Positions 55,615 to 63,990 of a stretch of DNA of 64,000 bases are shown here, one piece after another. Source of the stretch: Chondrinema litorale (GTDB lineage Bacteria; Bacteroidota; Bacteroidia; Cytophagales; Flammeovirgaceae); NCBI RefSeq assembly GCF_026250525.1, contig NZ_CP111043.1, positions 4,874,442-4,938,441 of the forward strand, given 5' to 3'. The translations under genes were made by a program, and so were the position numbers. How positions within the stretch are numbered: position 1 is the first letter of the stretch; every line of letters starts with the position of its first letter. The notes under the pieces are model-generated. The model did no database searches and was not told where the DNA came from. It saw only the letters and a program-made list of their open reading frames with translations.

Positions 55615-56143
55615 AATTTCTATATTTTTTAGCAACCAAATAAGCAATTGTATTATTACTATTCACAATAACATTATACACTTCTACTAAGCTTTCATCT
55701 TTATTAATATCGTATAGCATCGATAGAAATCCAGCAGAACTTTCCTTGTGTGCATCTAAAAGTTTTTTATCTTTTGTGGAAAAAGCTACAAGATTACTTA
55801 TATGCTTTTCTGTGTTGCGATCTAGCTTAACTTCTATAAAACTATCGGTTGATTTTAGGTAAAACATACAGAAATCAATGGCCTCCTCTTCTTCTGCCAA
55901 TGCATTTGCTATGGCAGCTATTTCCTTAATTTTATCAGCATTTAAGGTATCAAAACTCTGTACAAGTTCTGCCAATTTGTTTTTATAAGGAGAGCTTTCT
56001 ATAAGATTATAAATCTCTTTGATCTGAGTTTCTCTATTCTTTGAATCTACTTCATTAAGTAAGAATATAGATACGGTTAAGAACACAATTATTCCAGATA
56101 CAAAGGCAAAAAACTTTGCATCCATTTTTATTTCATCTGTCAT
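55613..56143 (-). CDS. Hypothetical single-span membrane protein
   Basis: 176 residues. A short cytoplasmic start (MTDEIKMDAK), one membrane helix (FFAFVSGIIVFLTVSIFLL), then a helical, acidic extracytoplasmic or cytoplasmic domain (IYNLIESSPYKNKLAELVQSFDTL ... SAGFLSMLYDINKDESLVEVYNVIV). No family recognised. Its start overlaps the end of the upstream membrane-protein gene by 11 nt, so the two are translationally coupled. Confidence 0.65.
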   Translation of the reverse strand: MTDEIKMDAKFFAFVSGIIVFLTVSIFLLNEVDSKNRETQIKEIYNLIESSPYKNKLAELVQSFDTLNADKIKEIAAIANALAEEEEAIDFCMFYLKSTDSFIEVKLDRNTEKHISNLVAFSTKDKKLLDAHKESSAGFLSMLYDINKDESLVEVYNVIVNSNNTIAYLVAKKYRN

Positions 56144-56426
56144 CTTTTTCTACAAATTTTTCGAATTTATCAGCAAACTTTTCAAGGCTAATGGAGATAA
56201 TACTAAAGTTGATCATCAGGCTGATGATGAAAGAAGCACCAATTACCATAGCTATTGAAGTTAGTAAAAGCACCATTACATTTTCTATGTTTGGTGGCAA
56301 TAAATCCCAGTTAAAGATTTCATCTGCAGTGGCTAAAATCCCCAAAATAGTGATGATAATCACCAACGTAAAAGAAAGCAGAATACAAATCGACTCAATC
56401 TTTCTCCTGTTAAAATTGATGTTCAT
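56133..56426 (-). CDS. Hypothetical small membrane protein
   Basis: 97 residues with two membrane helices (ICILLSFTLVIIITILGIL and NVMVLLLTSIAMVIGASFIISLMI), a short basic N-terminus, and a Lys/Asp/Glu-rich tail (LEKFADKFEKFVEKDD). Ends 11 nt inside the start of the next gene. No family recognised; together they look like a small two-subunit membrane module. Confidence 0.65.
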   Translation of the reverse strand: MNINFNRRKIESICILLSFTLVIIITILGILATADEIFNWDLLPPNIENVMVLLLTSIAMVIGASFIISLMINFSIISISLEKFADKFEKFVEKDDR

Positions 56427-56454
56427 ATAAATTTAATTAGATATCTGTTCCAGT

Positions 56455-57193
56455 TTAAAATGGAATAGCTTTTCGCTCTTTCCAATCAATTGGCTGCTGT
56501 AAGTGCTGGTTACAAATTTCCAAATGGATTACCCTTCTTTGTTGATCGTTGATAGTTCGGTTTGATGCATGGAATGTGAGCGGCTTCATAAGCATCACTT
56601 CCCCCTTTTTTTACCCGACAAATCTGTTCATCCTCTATTTTATCTCTAATTAAATCTAGCTTATAAACTCCATTTAAATGAGATTGAGGAATCACTTTTA
56701 ATGCACCATTATTTTCATCGGTATCGTCTAGATGGATTCTAAGTGTAATGATATTTTCGAGGATATTTGTTGGAGGTTCCACTCCATATTGACCTCTTTT
56801 AAAAGTCCAATTTTTATAATCTTCAATTTCTGTTTTTTGCGTAACAGAAACACTTAAATCTTGGTGGTAAGAAACAAACCAATTAGACGCTTTCGGCTTA
56901 TCAAAGTAGATGGCTTTGCAAACAAAAAATTCTTCGCTTGCCAGCTCTTTTATTAGCTCCTTGATCTTCGTATTAAAAATCAAAGAAGAAAGTGCTGGAC
57001 AATGATTTAAGAGTTGCCGAATGGCAAATAAATCTTTTGTTTTTATAAATGAATCAACTTCCGAATTGGCCGAATTTCCCTCGAATTCTTCTATGTAATT
57101 GATAATTGCTCGCACTTCTTCAGCACTAAAAATCTCATCTGTTATTGCATAACCAGCCTGCTCTAACTCTACTTTTTGCTTCTCGTATTTCAT
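56455..57193 (-). pseudogene. Phytanoyl-CoA dioxygenase family protein, frameshifted near the 3' end
   Basis: The frame as read stops at 56510 after 227 residues. Fe(II)/2-oxoglutarate ligands His110 and Asp112 are present (SYHQDLSVS), but the distal His and Arg are missing from that frame. Removing one base in the G5/A7 tract (56601-56612 on the plus strand) restores VKKGEVMLMKPLTFHASNRT, with the distal His and Arg, and an end at 56455 after INDQQRRVIHLEICNQ. So the gene is one base from full length (about 245 residues). The normal family reaction is 2-oxoglutarate-dependent hydroxylation. Substrate unknown. Confidence 0.8.
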
Positions 57194-57275
57194 TGTCTCA
57201 TTAAGTAAAACAAGATACGACCTTAAATTAAAAATTAAATTGCTTCTAAAACTGAAGCCACATTCAATATTTGTT

Positions 57276-57301
57276 AATCGCTGTAATTAATTACAGCGAT
57301 T
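57276..57301 (+). terminator. 26-bp perfect palindrome with T-run in a divergent spacer
   Basis: A 13-bp stem (core GCTGTAATT) read on the plus strand and followed by six T residues, so it resembles a Rho-independent terminator. No annotated plus-strand gene ends upstream of it: the spacer separates the divergent phytanoyl-CoA dioxygenase and RidA genes. It could end a small or antisense RNA, or act as an operator. Confidence 0.55.
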
Positions 57302-57417
57302 TTTTGCTTTAAAATCAACATTATTAAAAAAACGCTTCACTTTATTCTCTTTTGATCAGAAGTTGAAATGTGATAGATTTAATTCTGAAAAACAATTTCA
57401 ATATTAAATTATCAATT

Positions 57418-57915
57418 ATGAAAACCCCAATTACCCCTCTATTTATTATCACATTGGTTTGCTCACTTTTAGCTTGCTCAAATCCTAAAACAGAAACTGA
57501 AGATGTAGCAGTAGCCGAGGAAAGTCCTACTGTTGAAATAGAATACCTAAACCCACCAGATAGAAAAGACATGAACTTGCCTTTTTCTGAAGCAGTAAAA
57601 GTTGGGAATACACTTTATCTATCAGGACAAATTGGTATGGATTATACTACAGGAGCACTTGCTGAAGGTGGAATAAAAGCTGAAACAGATCAAACACTTA
57701 AAAATATTCAAAAGACTTTACAGCGATATGGCGCTGATATAGATGACATTGTAAAATGCACCATTTTCTTAGCTGATATTGAAGAATGGCCTTTAATGAA
57801 TGAGGCGTATGTACCATTTTTCACTAAGCATTTTCCGGCAAGAAGTGCCATGGCTGGTAGTGGTTTGGCCATGGGAGCGCGTGTAGAAATTGAATGTATA
57901 GCCGTAATAAAATAA
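57418..57915 (+). CDS. Lipoprotein RidA-family imine/enamine deaminase
   Basis: 165 residues from MKTPITPLFIITLVCSLLAC, a lipoprotein signal with Cys20; the 16 codons before it are open but precede the signal. A 25-residue acidic linker follows, then a RidA/YjgF domain: NPPDRKDMNLPFSEAVKVGNTLYLSGQIG, LKNIQKTLQRYGADIDDIVKCTIFLADIEEW, and FPARSAMAGSGLAMGARVEIECIAV. The catalytic Arg142 and Glu159 of active RidA are present. RidA removes reactive enamines and imines produced by PLP enzymes. Anchoring it outside the cytoplasm is unusual, but two exported PLP enzymes lie within about 3 kb. Confidence 0.92.
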   Translation: MKTPITPLFIITLVCSLLACSNPKTETEDVAVAEESPTVEIEYLNPPDRKDMNLPFSEAVKVGNTLYLSGQIGMDYTTGALAEGGIKAETDQTLKNIQKTLQRYGADIDDIVKCTIFLADIEEWPLMNEAYVPFFTKHFPARSAMAGSGLAMGARVEIECIAVIK

Positions 57916-57922
57916 GCTTTAA

Positions 57923-57955
57923 AAAGTATACCCGACGGCTAATCGGGTATACTTT
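57923..57955 (+). terminator. Strong Rho-independent terminator after ridA
   Basis: A 13-bp perfect stem (AAAGTATACCCGA with TCGGGTATACTTT) around a 7-nt loop, ending 6 nt before the convergent gene. T-rich on both sides, so it may serve both. Confidence 0.9.
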
Positions 57956-57961
57956 CCCTTT

Positions 57962-58999
57962 TTAATAAGCTATGGTTTTAGTCCAAGTAGACCCGCTTAT
58001 ATCTGTCAATGTTAGCTTATAGTCTCCTTTAGCTATTCCTCTTAATTTGGAAGAGTCCAGCGTTAAAATCGCTTTAGCTCCAAGAGGGATTACCAAACTG
58101 TGTTTTCCGGGTTTCACTTTCGCCACATAATGGTTTTCAATAGAATTGGAAGGCAATTGTGCTAAATCTTCTCCATCTAATTTAATCAACTCATTGCCAT
58201 TTGTATCTGCCAAACTGATACCGATTAGAAACGAGCCATACACATCTACTCCTTCCACTCTGCTGAGTTCAAATGATAAGTTGCTAGTATTGATATTAGC
58301 TTGAGTAATCTCAATTTTAGGCTTTACAGACTTGTTGTGTAAAGTTCCCCAAACTCCTCCATGGAAATATTGATTGGTAAACAAACTGATAAATAGGATA
58401 ATCACAGCGCCACTAATAACCAAAGTTTTTAGCTTAGCATAATCAATTGGTAATGGCCCAGATGCTATCCAGTTAAACCATTTTTTATTTGAAATGGAAA
58501 ATGATTTTGACCTGAACCAATTATCTACTGAAAAGTCGCCACTACCAGTTAAGAAGATGGTAAAACCAGCAGCTATTCCTAGAATGCCAATTTGCCATTC
58601 ATCTAGGCAAGTGGTGCCAAGCCAGCCAGAACCTAATAAAATCCCCATTGCCAAACCGAAAACAGCAAGACTCATTAATCGGGTAAAAAAACCTAATATA
58701 AATAAAAGCCCTACAATACCTTCGATAATGGTAAATGCAACCATGGCAAACCACAATAAATCTGGGTTCGTGACTAAAAACTCTATTACAGTTTTGATGC
58801 CTAATGCATTGGGTAAAAAGTGATTGAATTTTTCACCTAAATAGCCAGCTGTTTCCGGATCGAGTTTGTTTGCTAAAACTAACCTTCGCCAAAAAGCCGA
58901 AAAATAAGTCCAACCAACAACTAACCGCAAAGCCATTGGAAATAAGCCTGTTAGTTTATAAGATTCTATCTGATTGATTTTAATTTCTTGAGAATTCAT
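57962..58999 (-). CDS. DoxD-DoxA fusion, thiosulfate:quinone oxidoreductase-like
   Basis: 345 residues. N-terminal DoxD part (about 1-170) with membrane helices and GWTYFSAFWRRL, FTIIEGIVGLLFILGFFTRLMSLAVFGLAMGILLGSGWLGTTCLDEWQIGILGIAAGFTIFLTGSGDFSVD; C-terminal DoxA part (about 200-345) starting after another helix, with YFHGGVWGTLHNKSVKP and IEITQANINTSNLSFELSRVEGVDVYGSFLIGISLAD. In Acidianus DoxD and DoxA are separate subunits of thiosulfate:quinone oxidoreductase; the fusion is known in Bacteroidota. Natural substrate here not established. A small lipoprotein gene lies upstream on the same strand. Confidence 0.9.
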   Translation of the reverse strand: MNSQEIKINQIESYKLTGLFPMALRLVVGWTYFSAFWRRLVLANKLDPETAGYLGEKFNHFLPNALGIKTVIEFLVTNPDLLWFAMVAFTIIEGIVGLLFILGFFTRLMSLAVFGLAMGILLGSGWLGTTCLDEWQIGILGIAAGFTIFLTGSGDFSVDNWFRSKSFSISNKKWFNWIASGPLPIDYAKLKTLVISGAVIILFISLFTNQYFHGGVWGTLHNKSVKPKIEITQANINTSNLSFELSRVEGVDVYGSFLIGISLADTNGNELIKLDGEDLAQLPSNSIENHYVAKVKPGKHSLVIPLGAKAILTLDSSKLRGIAKGDYKLTLTDISGSTWTKTIAY

Positions 59000-59090
59000 T
59001 TTATATGATTGAATGATTAAAATTTTGAAATAGCATAGCCTTCATCAGATTCTAAAATCTGAGAAATGACTATTGAAATGATGATTAGTA

Positions 59091-59492
59091 CTAAGCCAAA
59101 ATTTTCATCTTACTGTACCGGATGTAGAGTGGTACATCTGGGTGGGAAAGCCAATAATGCTTAAGAATAGCATATTTAGCTCTTTCTACTGCTGGCTTTG
59201 AAGAAACTGAGTTAAAGTTCTTAGGAAATATACTTTTTATTTCCTTCTGAGAATTATCAATTTGAAGATGCACATCCTCGGTAGAATTCTCACAAACTTC
59301 TAGGAATGTAGAAACTGCTTTTGAAACATTAAGCTGTTTTTGTACAGGTATATTCAGATGCGTTTGAACTGATTTACGAACTGTACATGAAGTAAAAAAC
59401 ACAAGCAGAATCAACACTGCCAGACCCAAATATTGTCTGGTCACATTCGCTTTTACCCTTAAAAAATGGAATGTACAAATGTTGTTAATCAT
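59091..59492 (-). CDS. Small hypothetical lipoprotein
   Basis: 133 residues; hydrophobic segment YLGLAVLILLVFFTSC gives a lipobox at Cys36, preceded by an unusually long 20-residue basic N-terminus, so the true start may be later at a non-ATG codon. The mature part is short and basic (KSVQTHLNIPVQKQLNVSKAV ... AILKHYWLSHPDVPLYIRYSKMK). No family recognised. 91 nt upstream of the DoxDA gene and on the same strand. Confidence 0.6.
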   Translation of the reverse strand: MINNICTFHFLRVKANVTRQYLGLAVLILLVFFTSCTVRKSVQTHLNIPVQKQLNVSKAVSTFLEVCENSTEDVHLQIDNSQKEIKSIFPKNFNSVSSKPAVERAKYAILKHYWLSHPDVPLYIRYSKMKILA

Positions 59493-59590
59493 TAATACTG
59501 CTTTTATTTCAAAACAACATAACTTGATTAAACTCAGTCTGGTTCTGGCAGTCGCGAATTTTTGAGAAATAAATAGTTTTATTAGGTTAT

Positions 59591-60799
59591 CTATCTTTTT
59601 GAAGTGCTTATTAAATCTTTCAAAGCATTTACAAACTGAGGTATAGGCATGTTATTCATACTTTCATTTACATAAAATTTGATCTCGCCTTTCTCATTCG
59701 GTGTTCGCAACCAAATACCTTGATTTTTCAATAGCTTCTCACATATCTGCTTAGCATCAAGACTGCCATCAAATTTCATGTTATATATATTGGTGCCATT
59801 TTCAATCTTACTCACTCGAACTTCTTCAAGCCTATTAATCTGATTTATCAACTCTTCAGATTTTTGTCTCAATTTTGCCCATCGCTCTTCTATTCCTTCT
59901 AAATAGTGCTGTGCCATGGCAGTCGCATCCCAAGTCTGATAAGTGGTACCACCCAATATTTTTATCTGATGCTCCATTTGATCGATAATTTCAGCATCTC
60001 CACAAAGCATAGCACCAGATGATGCATTTAAGTACTTATACAAAGAGATGTAGACTGTATCGAAATACGATGCATATTCTTTAATAGAAACTCCTGTATA
60101 TGCAGAAGCTAAATGAAGCCTAGCTCCATCCAAGTGTAGCTTATAACCTTTTGCTCTTGCATATTCCGAAATATTTTTAATCGTCTCGATCGGTACGGCA
60201 ACACCATCTGCCCTTCTTACTGGGCACTCAACCACCACAGTGCCTAAACCACTTTTAAACACTTCATTTTCATTGTAATAAGTAATAGTTTCTGCTAAAT
60301 CTTTTTCATTATAAAAAGCTTTTCCTTTCCCTGCTGGAATCAATCTTTTATTATGGACTGATTGTGCCGCATCAGCTTCATCACGATAAATATGGCTATT
60401 TTCGGGAACTACAATTTTTGTATTTTCACCATTGAGTAGTTTCATTGCAAGCTGATTCGCCATGGTTCCAGTAGGCACATAAATCGCTTTTTCTTTACCT
60501 GTAACTTTGGCGAAAGCTTCTTCCAATTGTTTGGTTGCTCCCCCTTTACCATAAATATCACTTCCAATTGTTTTAGTCTGATTTATTTCAAGCAATTTTT
60601 CTAGGTATTGTTTCGGTGAAAAAATGATCCCGTCTGTCACCATATTTACCAGAGGTTTATCGTCTAGAATCTCTAATATTTGAGGGTTTATTTGTGCATT
60701 TTCTCCAACTACTTGTGAGGGAACAAAAAGTGATAATGGAGATAAACTTGAGACTCTTAGGAAGTTTCTGCGATTTATATTTTTATTCGTTTTTTTCAT
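59591..60799 (-). CDS. Exported threonine aldolase-like PLP enzyme
   Basis: 402 residues. The N-terminus has a Tat motif (NINRRNFLRVSSLSPLSLF), so the protein is probably exported. The remainder is the beta-eliminating lyase / low-specificity threonine aldolase fold: SDIYGKGGATKQLEEAFAKVTGKEKAIYVPTGTMANQLAM, HIYRDEADAAQ, LHLDGARLHLAS and Schiff-base Lys255 (SLYKYLNASSGAML). Cytosolic LtaE cleaves threonine to glycine and acetaldehyde. Export would put that or a related reaction in the periplasm, close to a lipoprotein RidA and another exported PLP enzyme. Confidence 0.92.
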   Translation of the reverse strand: MKKTNKNINRRNFLRVSSLSPLSLFVPSQVVGENAQINPQILEILDDKPLVNMVTDGIIFSPKQYLEKLLEINQTKTIGSDIYGKGGATKQLEEAFAKVTGKEKAIYVPTGTMANQLAMKLLNGENTKIVVPENSHIYRDEADAAQSVHNKRLIPAGKGKAFYNEKDLAETITYYNENEVFKSGLGTVVVECPVRRADGVAVPIETIKNISEYARAKGYKLHLDGARLHLASAYTGVSIKEYASYFDTVYISLYKYLNASSGAMLCGDAEIIDQMEHQIKILGGTTYQTWDATAMAQHYLEGIEERWAKLRQKSEELINQINRLEEVRVSKIENGTNIYNMKFDGSLDAKQICEKLLKNQGIWLRTPNEKGEIKFYVNESMNNMPIPQFVNALKDLISTSKR

Positions 60800-61004
60800 T
60801 TTATCTTCTTTATATCTTTTTTAAAGTTAAATTCTACTCAGTGTAGCTTTTACCAAATCCTTTCCTAATTCAACATATCAAAATAGCTAATAGCAGCCAA
60901 ATAGTTAAAAATTGAATACTAATTGGAAGAAAATGGATAATCGACTTTAAGTAAAAAATTTATTTTTACCTTTCCTATAAATCATTAAAAAAGCTCATTT
61001 AAAT

Positions 61005-61868
61005 ATGAAATATCTAATTATCATCCTCACGCTGCTAGCAAACTTCAGCTATGCACAAAACATGACAGACATAAGCCTTTTCTGGAAAGAAAACCCAGAA
61101 CAGGTTACAGAAATCGCATCTGAAGAAGGAAACTTATATAGCAAGCTTGGTCACCACGGCCCTGCTGTAGAAAATGAATTTGTAGCTTACCGATTCTACT
61201 TCGATCACAAAGTAGCTATCGATGTTTATAATAAAACCAAGCCTCAACTCGAACTGGCAGAAGCAGCTTGGTACCCAACAGAAGAAAAACAAAAAGAAGG
61301 TTGGGGAGCCGACCAATACAAAGCAGGTTCTACGGTAGGTTTAGGAGGAGTTCGTCTATGGGATGGTGAAAAGCCTGTTTACTTAGATCCAGTAACTAAA
61401 AGAACTGCCCGCGTTCGTAAAGAAGCCAACATCTCTTACATGGAAATGCTATCTGAAAATGTGCCTTACAAAGGAGACTCTATCGATGTTTTGGTAAGGG
61501 TAACTGTATTTTCTGGAAGCAGAGAAGGCAAAGTGGAAGCTTTCGCCTTTTGCGACAAACCTGTTCAGTTTTTAACCGGGGTAAATTATCATGATGGTAC
61601 TAAAACCAAAGAAGGTAAAGACTATGTAGCTACTTGGGGACTTCACCCAGAAGATGTTGCGGCTTTCCAATTAAATATTGGTGCAGCAGTAAAATACAAT
61701 CCTGATGATTTTGCCAAAACAGAAAAAGCTGACAAAGAACTAAGACTGATTTCTAAACCAACTCATTATCTTTCCACTTACATCACATCAGCTTGTGAAA
61801 AAGAAGAAAATTTTAAAGGTATGGAAGATTTCATTAGCTATTTAGAAGGTTTAGAAAAAGTGAATTAA
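61005..61868 (+). CDS. Secreted DUF4861-type protein
   Basis: 287 residues. Signal peptide ending SYAQ; then KLGHHGPAVENEFVAYRFYFDHKVAIDVYNKTKPQLELAEAAWYPT, KEGWGADQYKAGSTVGLGGVRLWDGEKPVYLDPV, YMEMLSENVPYKGDSIDVLVRVTVFSGSREGKVEAF, matching DUF4861 of Bacteroidota. Members sit in pectin or polysaccharide utilisation loci, but no SusCD pair or glycoside hydrolase is nearby here. Catalytic role unconfirmed. Confidence 0.85.
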   Translation: MKYLIIILTLLANFSYAQNMTDISLFWKENPEQVTEIASEEGNLYSKLGHHGPAVENEFVAYRFYFDHKVAIDVYNKTKPQLELAEAAWYPTEEKQKEGWGADQYKAGSTVGLGGVRLWDGEKPVYLDPVTKRTARVRKEANISYMEMLSENVPYKGDSIDVLVRVTVFSGSREGKVEAFAFCDKPVQFLTGVNYHDGTKTKEGKDYVATWGLHPEDVAAFQLNIGAAVKYNPDDFAKTEKADKELRLISKPTHYLSTYITSACEKEENFKGMEDFISYLEGLEKVN

Positions 61869-62216
61869 TAGATTGTATTTTGGTGTTTTCTACTAAAATT
61901 TATCATAAAAAAGCCCTTTTCGCTTTAGATTATTTCTTATAATTAACCAAAAATAGGAAACAGAACAGCGCATTATGGGTGTAGAGAATTTAAAGCAAAT
62001 TGGTAAGCTCTGGGAAACCAAAGAACTTCCCGAGAATGTTGTAGAAAACACCAAAATAAAAGAAATAACTCAATCTATTTTTTCTTTACTCAGCAACAAA
62101 AATCCGAAATCGATTCTTATTACGGGTGAAAATGGTGTTGGTAAAAGCACCATTATTAATCTTGTTGCCAAAGAATTTAAAAAGAAAAACAAACTGGTAT
62201 TTATTGGCTCTGCCGC

Positions 62217-62222
62217 AAATGT
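62217..62222. repeat. Target-site duplication, left copy
   Basis: AAATGT directly before the left inverted repeat; the same six bases follow the right inverted repeat at 63991-63996. Up to three further bases (GAT) match if the repeat boundary is drawn differently. Confidence 0.8.
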
Positions 62223-62240
62223 GATACTGCTGGCGAAATG
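62223..62240 (+). repeat. Left terminal inverted repeat of the IS
   Basis: GATACTGCTGGCGAAATG, matching the complement of 63973-63990 at all 18 positions. Confidence 0.95.
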
Positions 62241-62306
62241 CTATAAGTCCTATTCAAATATTTATTAGATTCGGAAATCATACAATAAATATTTAAATAC
62301 AAGATC

Positions 62307-63965
62307 ATGTTAAAGCCAAATAAGATCCCTGAAATTCCCATACTGACCAAACAAGTTGCCCATGCCAGTTTTCCTAAAGGGAATATTTATATAACCCTCA
62401 AAGATGAACTAGGGATAATCTATGAAAATGAATTTTTTGCAGATTTATTTCCCGCTAAAGGTCAGCCAGCAGCAGATCCTTGGAGATTGGCCATGATTAC
62501 TGTTATGCAATTTATCGAAGGTTTATCTGACCGACAAGCTGTAGAGGCTATGGCGTCCCGGATTGATTGGAAATATTTATTGAGCTTGGAACTCACTGCA
62601 ACAGGTTATGATAATAGTGTTTTATGCGAATTTAGGAGTAGATTGATCAAGGGAGCTCCAGTAACTCTACTCTTGGACAGATTACTAAAAAAATGCGAAG
62701 AGCGTAAATGGATCAAAAAGAGGGGAACTATCCGGACGGATTCTACCCATATGCTAGGTGCTATAAGAGCGACCAATAGATTGGTCTGCATAGGTGAAAC
62801 AATTAGAGCAGCACTGAACAGTTTGGCCACAGTTGCTCCTGATTGGATGAGGCAACATGCCATACCGGATTGGACCAAAAGGTATAGCTCCCGAATAGGT
62901 AGTACCCGCCTTCCCCAAAGTCAATTAAAACAACTAGGGTTTGCAATACAGATAGGAAAAGATGGATATGACCTTTTGGATATTATATATCAACAAGACG
63001 ATGAGGGCTGGTTAAGAAACCTTCCTGCCGTTAAACTCCTCCGCAATGTATGGGTACAACAATTTTATCTTCAGGAAGACAAAATAAATTATAGGGACAA
63101 GCAATTGGGCATCCCCCCTGCTTTACAGTTCATCAGCTCACCTTATGACAAAGATGCCCGCTATGCCAAGAAGTATACCACATCCTGGATAGGCTATAAA
63201 GTACATATTACAGAGACATGTCAGGAAGATCTTCCTTATTTGATTACCCATATGGTTACAACCAAAAGTCCCATTGCCGATAGTAATATGACCGATGGCA
63301 TCCATGATGATCTAAAAAAAGATAAAAGACTTCCTAAGACCCACTTGGTAGATACAGGGTATATTGATTCTGCTTTATTGGTAAACAGTAAAAAACAATA
63401 TGCCGTTGAACTCTTAGGACCAACCCGGTCCGATCAAAAATGGCAAGCCAGATCAGGAAAAGGATTTGCATTGAAAAACTTTAAGGTCGATTTGGACAAA
63501 CAGGAAGCCATTTGTCCTGAGGGTCATACCAGTAAAAGTTGGACAATAGCCTATGATAAACGTAAAAAAGAAATGATAAAAGTAAAGTTCTCTATGAAAG
63601 ATTGTAAAGTATGTAAAAGTAAAGCGTTCTGCACCAAAGCTCAACGGCGCACGCTCACTTTATTGCCAAAAGAGGAGTATCAAGCGATGATAAAAGCTAG
63701 GATCGGACAGAGTAGAGGTGATTATATTACAACATATAATAGGAGAGCAGGAGTAGAAGCAACTATATCTTTGGGTGTAAGAGCCTTTGGAATGAGGAGA
63801 AGTAGATATATAGGTCTTTGTAAGGCAAACTTACAAAATGTAATTATAGCCACAGCTATGAATTTTTCAAGAATTTATTATTGGCTGGAAGAAAGACCAA
63901 GAGAGAGGACCAGAATCTCAGCTTTTAGGAAATTGATGGAATATCCTGACAGAATCGTTGCATAG
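62307..63965 (+). CDS. IS1182 family transposase
   Basis: 552 residues, full length. N-terminal DUF772 domain (about 40-120, FFADLFPAKGQPAADPWRLAMITVMQFIEGLSDRQAVEAMASRIDWKYLL), then a DDE RNase-H-like domain: Asp in RTDSTHML, Asp in HLVDTGYID and Glu in RAGVEATISLGVRAFGMRRSRYIGL. A zinc-finger-like group (CPEGHTS ... CKVCKSKAFC) lies in the insertion. The frame is open from start to stop, so the transposase is probably active. Confidence 0.97.
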   Translation: MLKPNKIPEIPILTKQVAHASFPKGNIYITLKDELGIIYENEFFADLFPAKGQPAADPWRLAMITVMQFIEGLSDRQAVEAMASRIDWKYLLSLELTATGYDNSVLCEFRSRLIKGAPVTLLLDRLLKKCEERKWIKKRGTIRTDSTHMLGAIRATNRLVCIGETIRAALNSLATVAPDWMRQHAIPDWTKRYSSRIGSTRLPQSQLKQLGFAIQIGKDGYDLLDIIYQQDDEGWLRNLPAVKLLRNVWVQQFYLQEDKINYRDKQLGIPPALQFISSPYDKDARYAKKYTTSWIGYKVHITETCQEDLPYLITHMVTTKSPIADSNMTDGIHDDLKKDKRLPKTHLVDTGYIDSALLVNSKKQYAVELLGPTRSDQKWQARSGKGFALKNFKVDLDKQEAICPEGHTSKSWTIAYDKRKKEMIKVKFSMKDCKVCKSKAFCTKAQRRTLTLLPKEEYQAMIKARIGQSRGDYITTYNRRAGVEATISLGVRAFGMRRSRYIGLCKANLQNVIIATAMNFSRIYYWLEERPRERTRISAFRKLMEYPDRIVA

Positions 63966-63972
63966 AAGGTTT

Positions 63973-63990
63973 CATTTCGCCAGCAGTATC
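63973..63990 (-). repeat. Right terminal inverted repeat of the IS
   Basis: Complement of the left 18-bp repeat with no mismatch; followed by AAATGT, the second copy of the target duplication (63991-63996). Confidence 0.95.

Larger units (their letters stand above)
61975..62268 (+). pseudogene. AAA-type ATPase, N-terminal fragment interrupted by IS
   Basis: The frame from MGVENLKQIGKLWETKELPENVV carries Walker A ILITGENGVGKSTIINL (GENGVGKS) and a following strand LVFIGSAANV, then runs 15 codons into the insertion sequence and stops at 62268. Removing the IS and one copy of the 6-bp duplication rejoins the frame as GSAANVM, which continues past the window edge. It was therefore a normal gene before the insertion. 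The LWETKELPENVVENTKIKEI start resembles Clp-type AAA proteins, but the family cannot be set from 80 residues. Now inactive unless the IS excises. Confidence 0.85.
62223..63990 (+). mobile_element. Complete IS1182-type insertion sequence (1768 bp)
   Basis: The element is bounded by perfect 18-bp terminal inverted repeats (62223-62240 and 63973-63990, GATACTGCTGGCGAAATG and its complement) and flanked by a 6-bp duplication AAATGT. It carries one uninterrupted transposase gene. The perfect ends and exact duplication suggest a recent insertion. Family assignment is by the transposase. Confidence 0.95.

Noticed and set aside
61005..61868. DUF4861 gene as part of a polysaccharide-utilisation locus
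   Set aside because: No SusC/SusD-type genes, glycoside hydrolases or polysaccharide lyases are next to it in this window.
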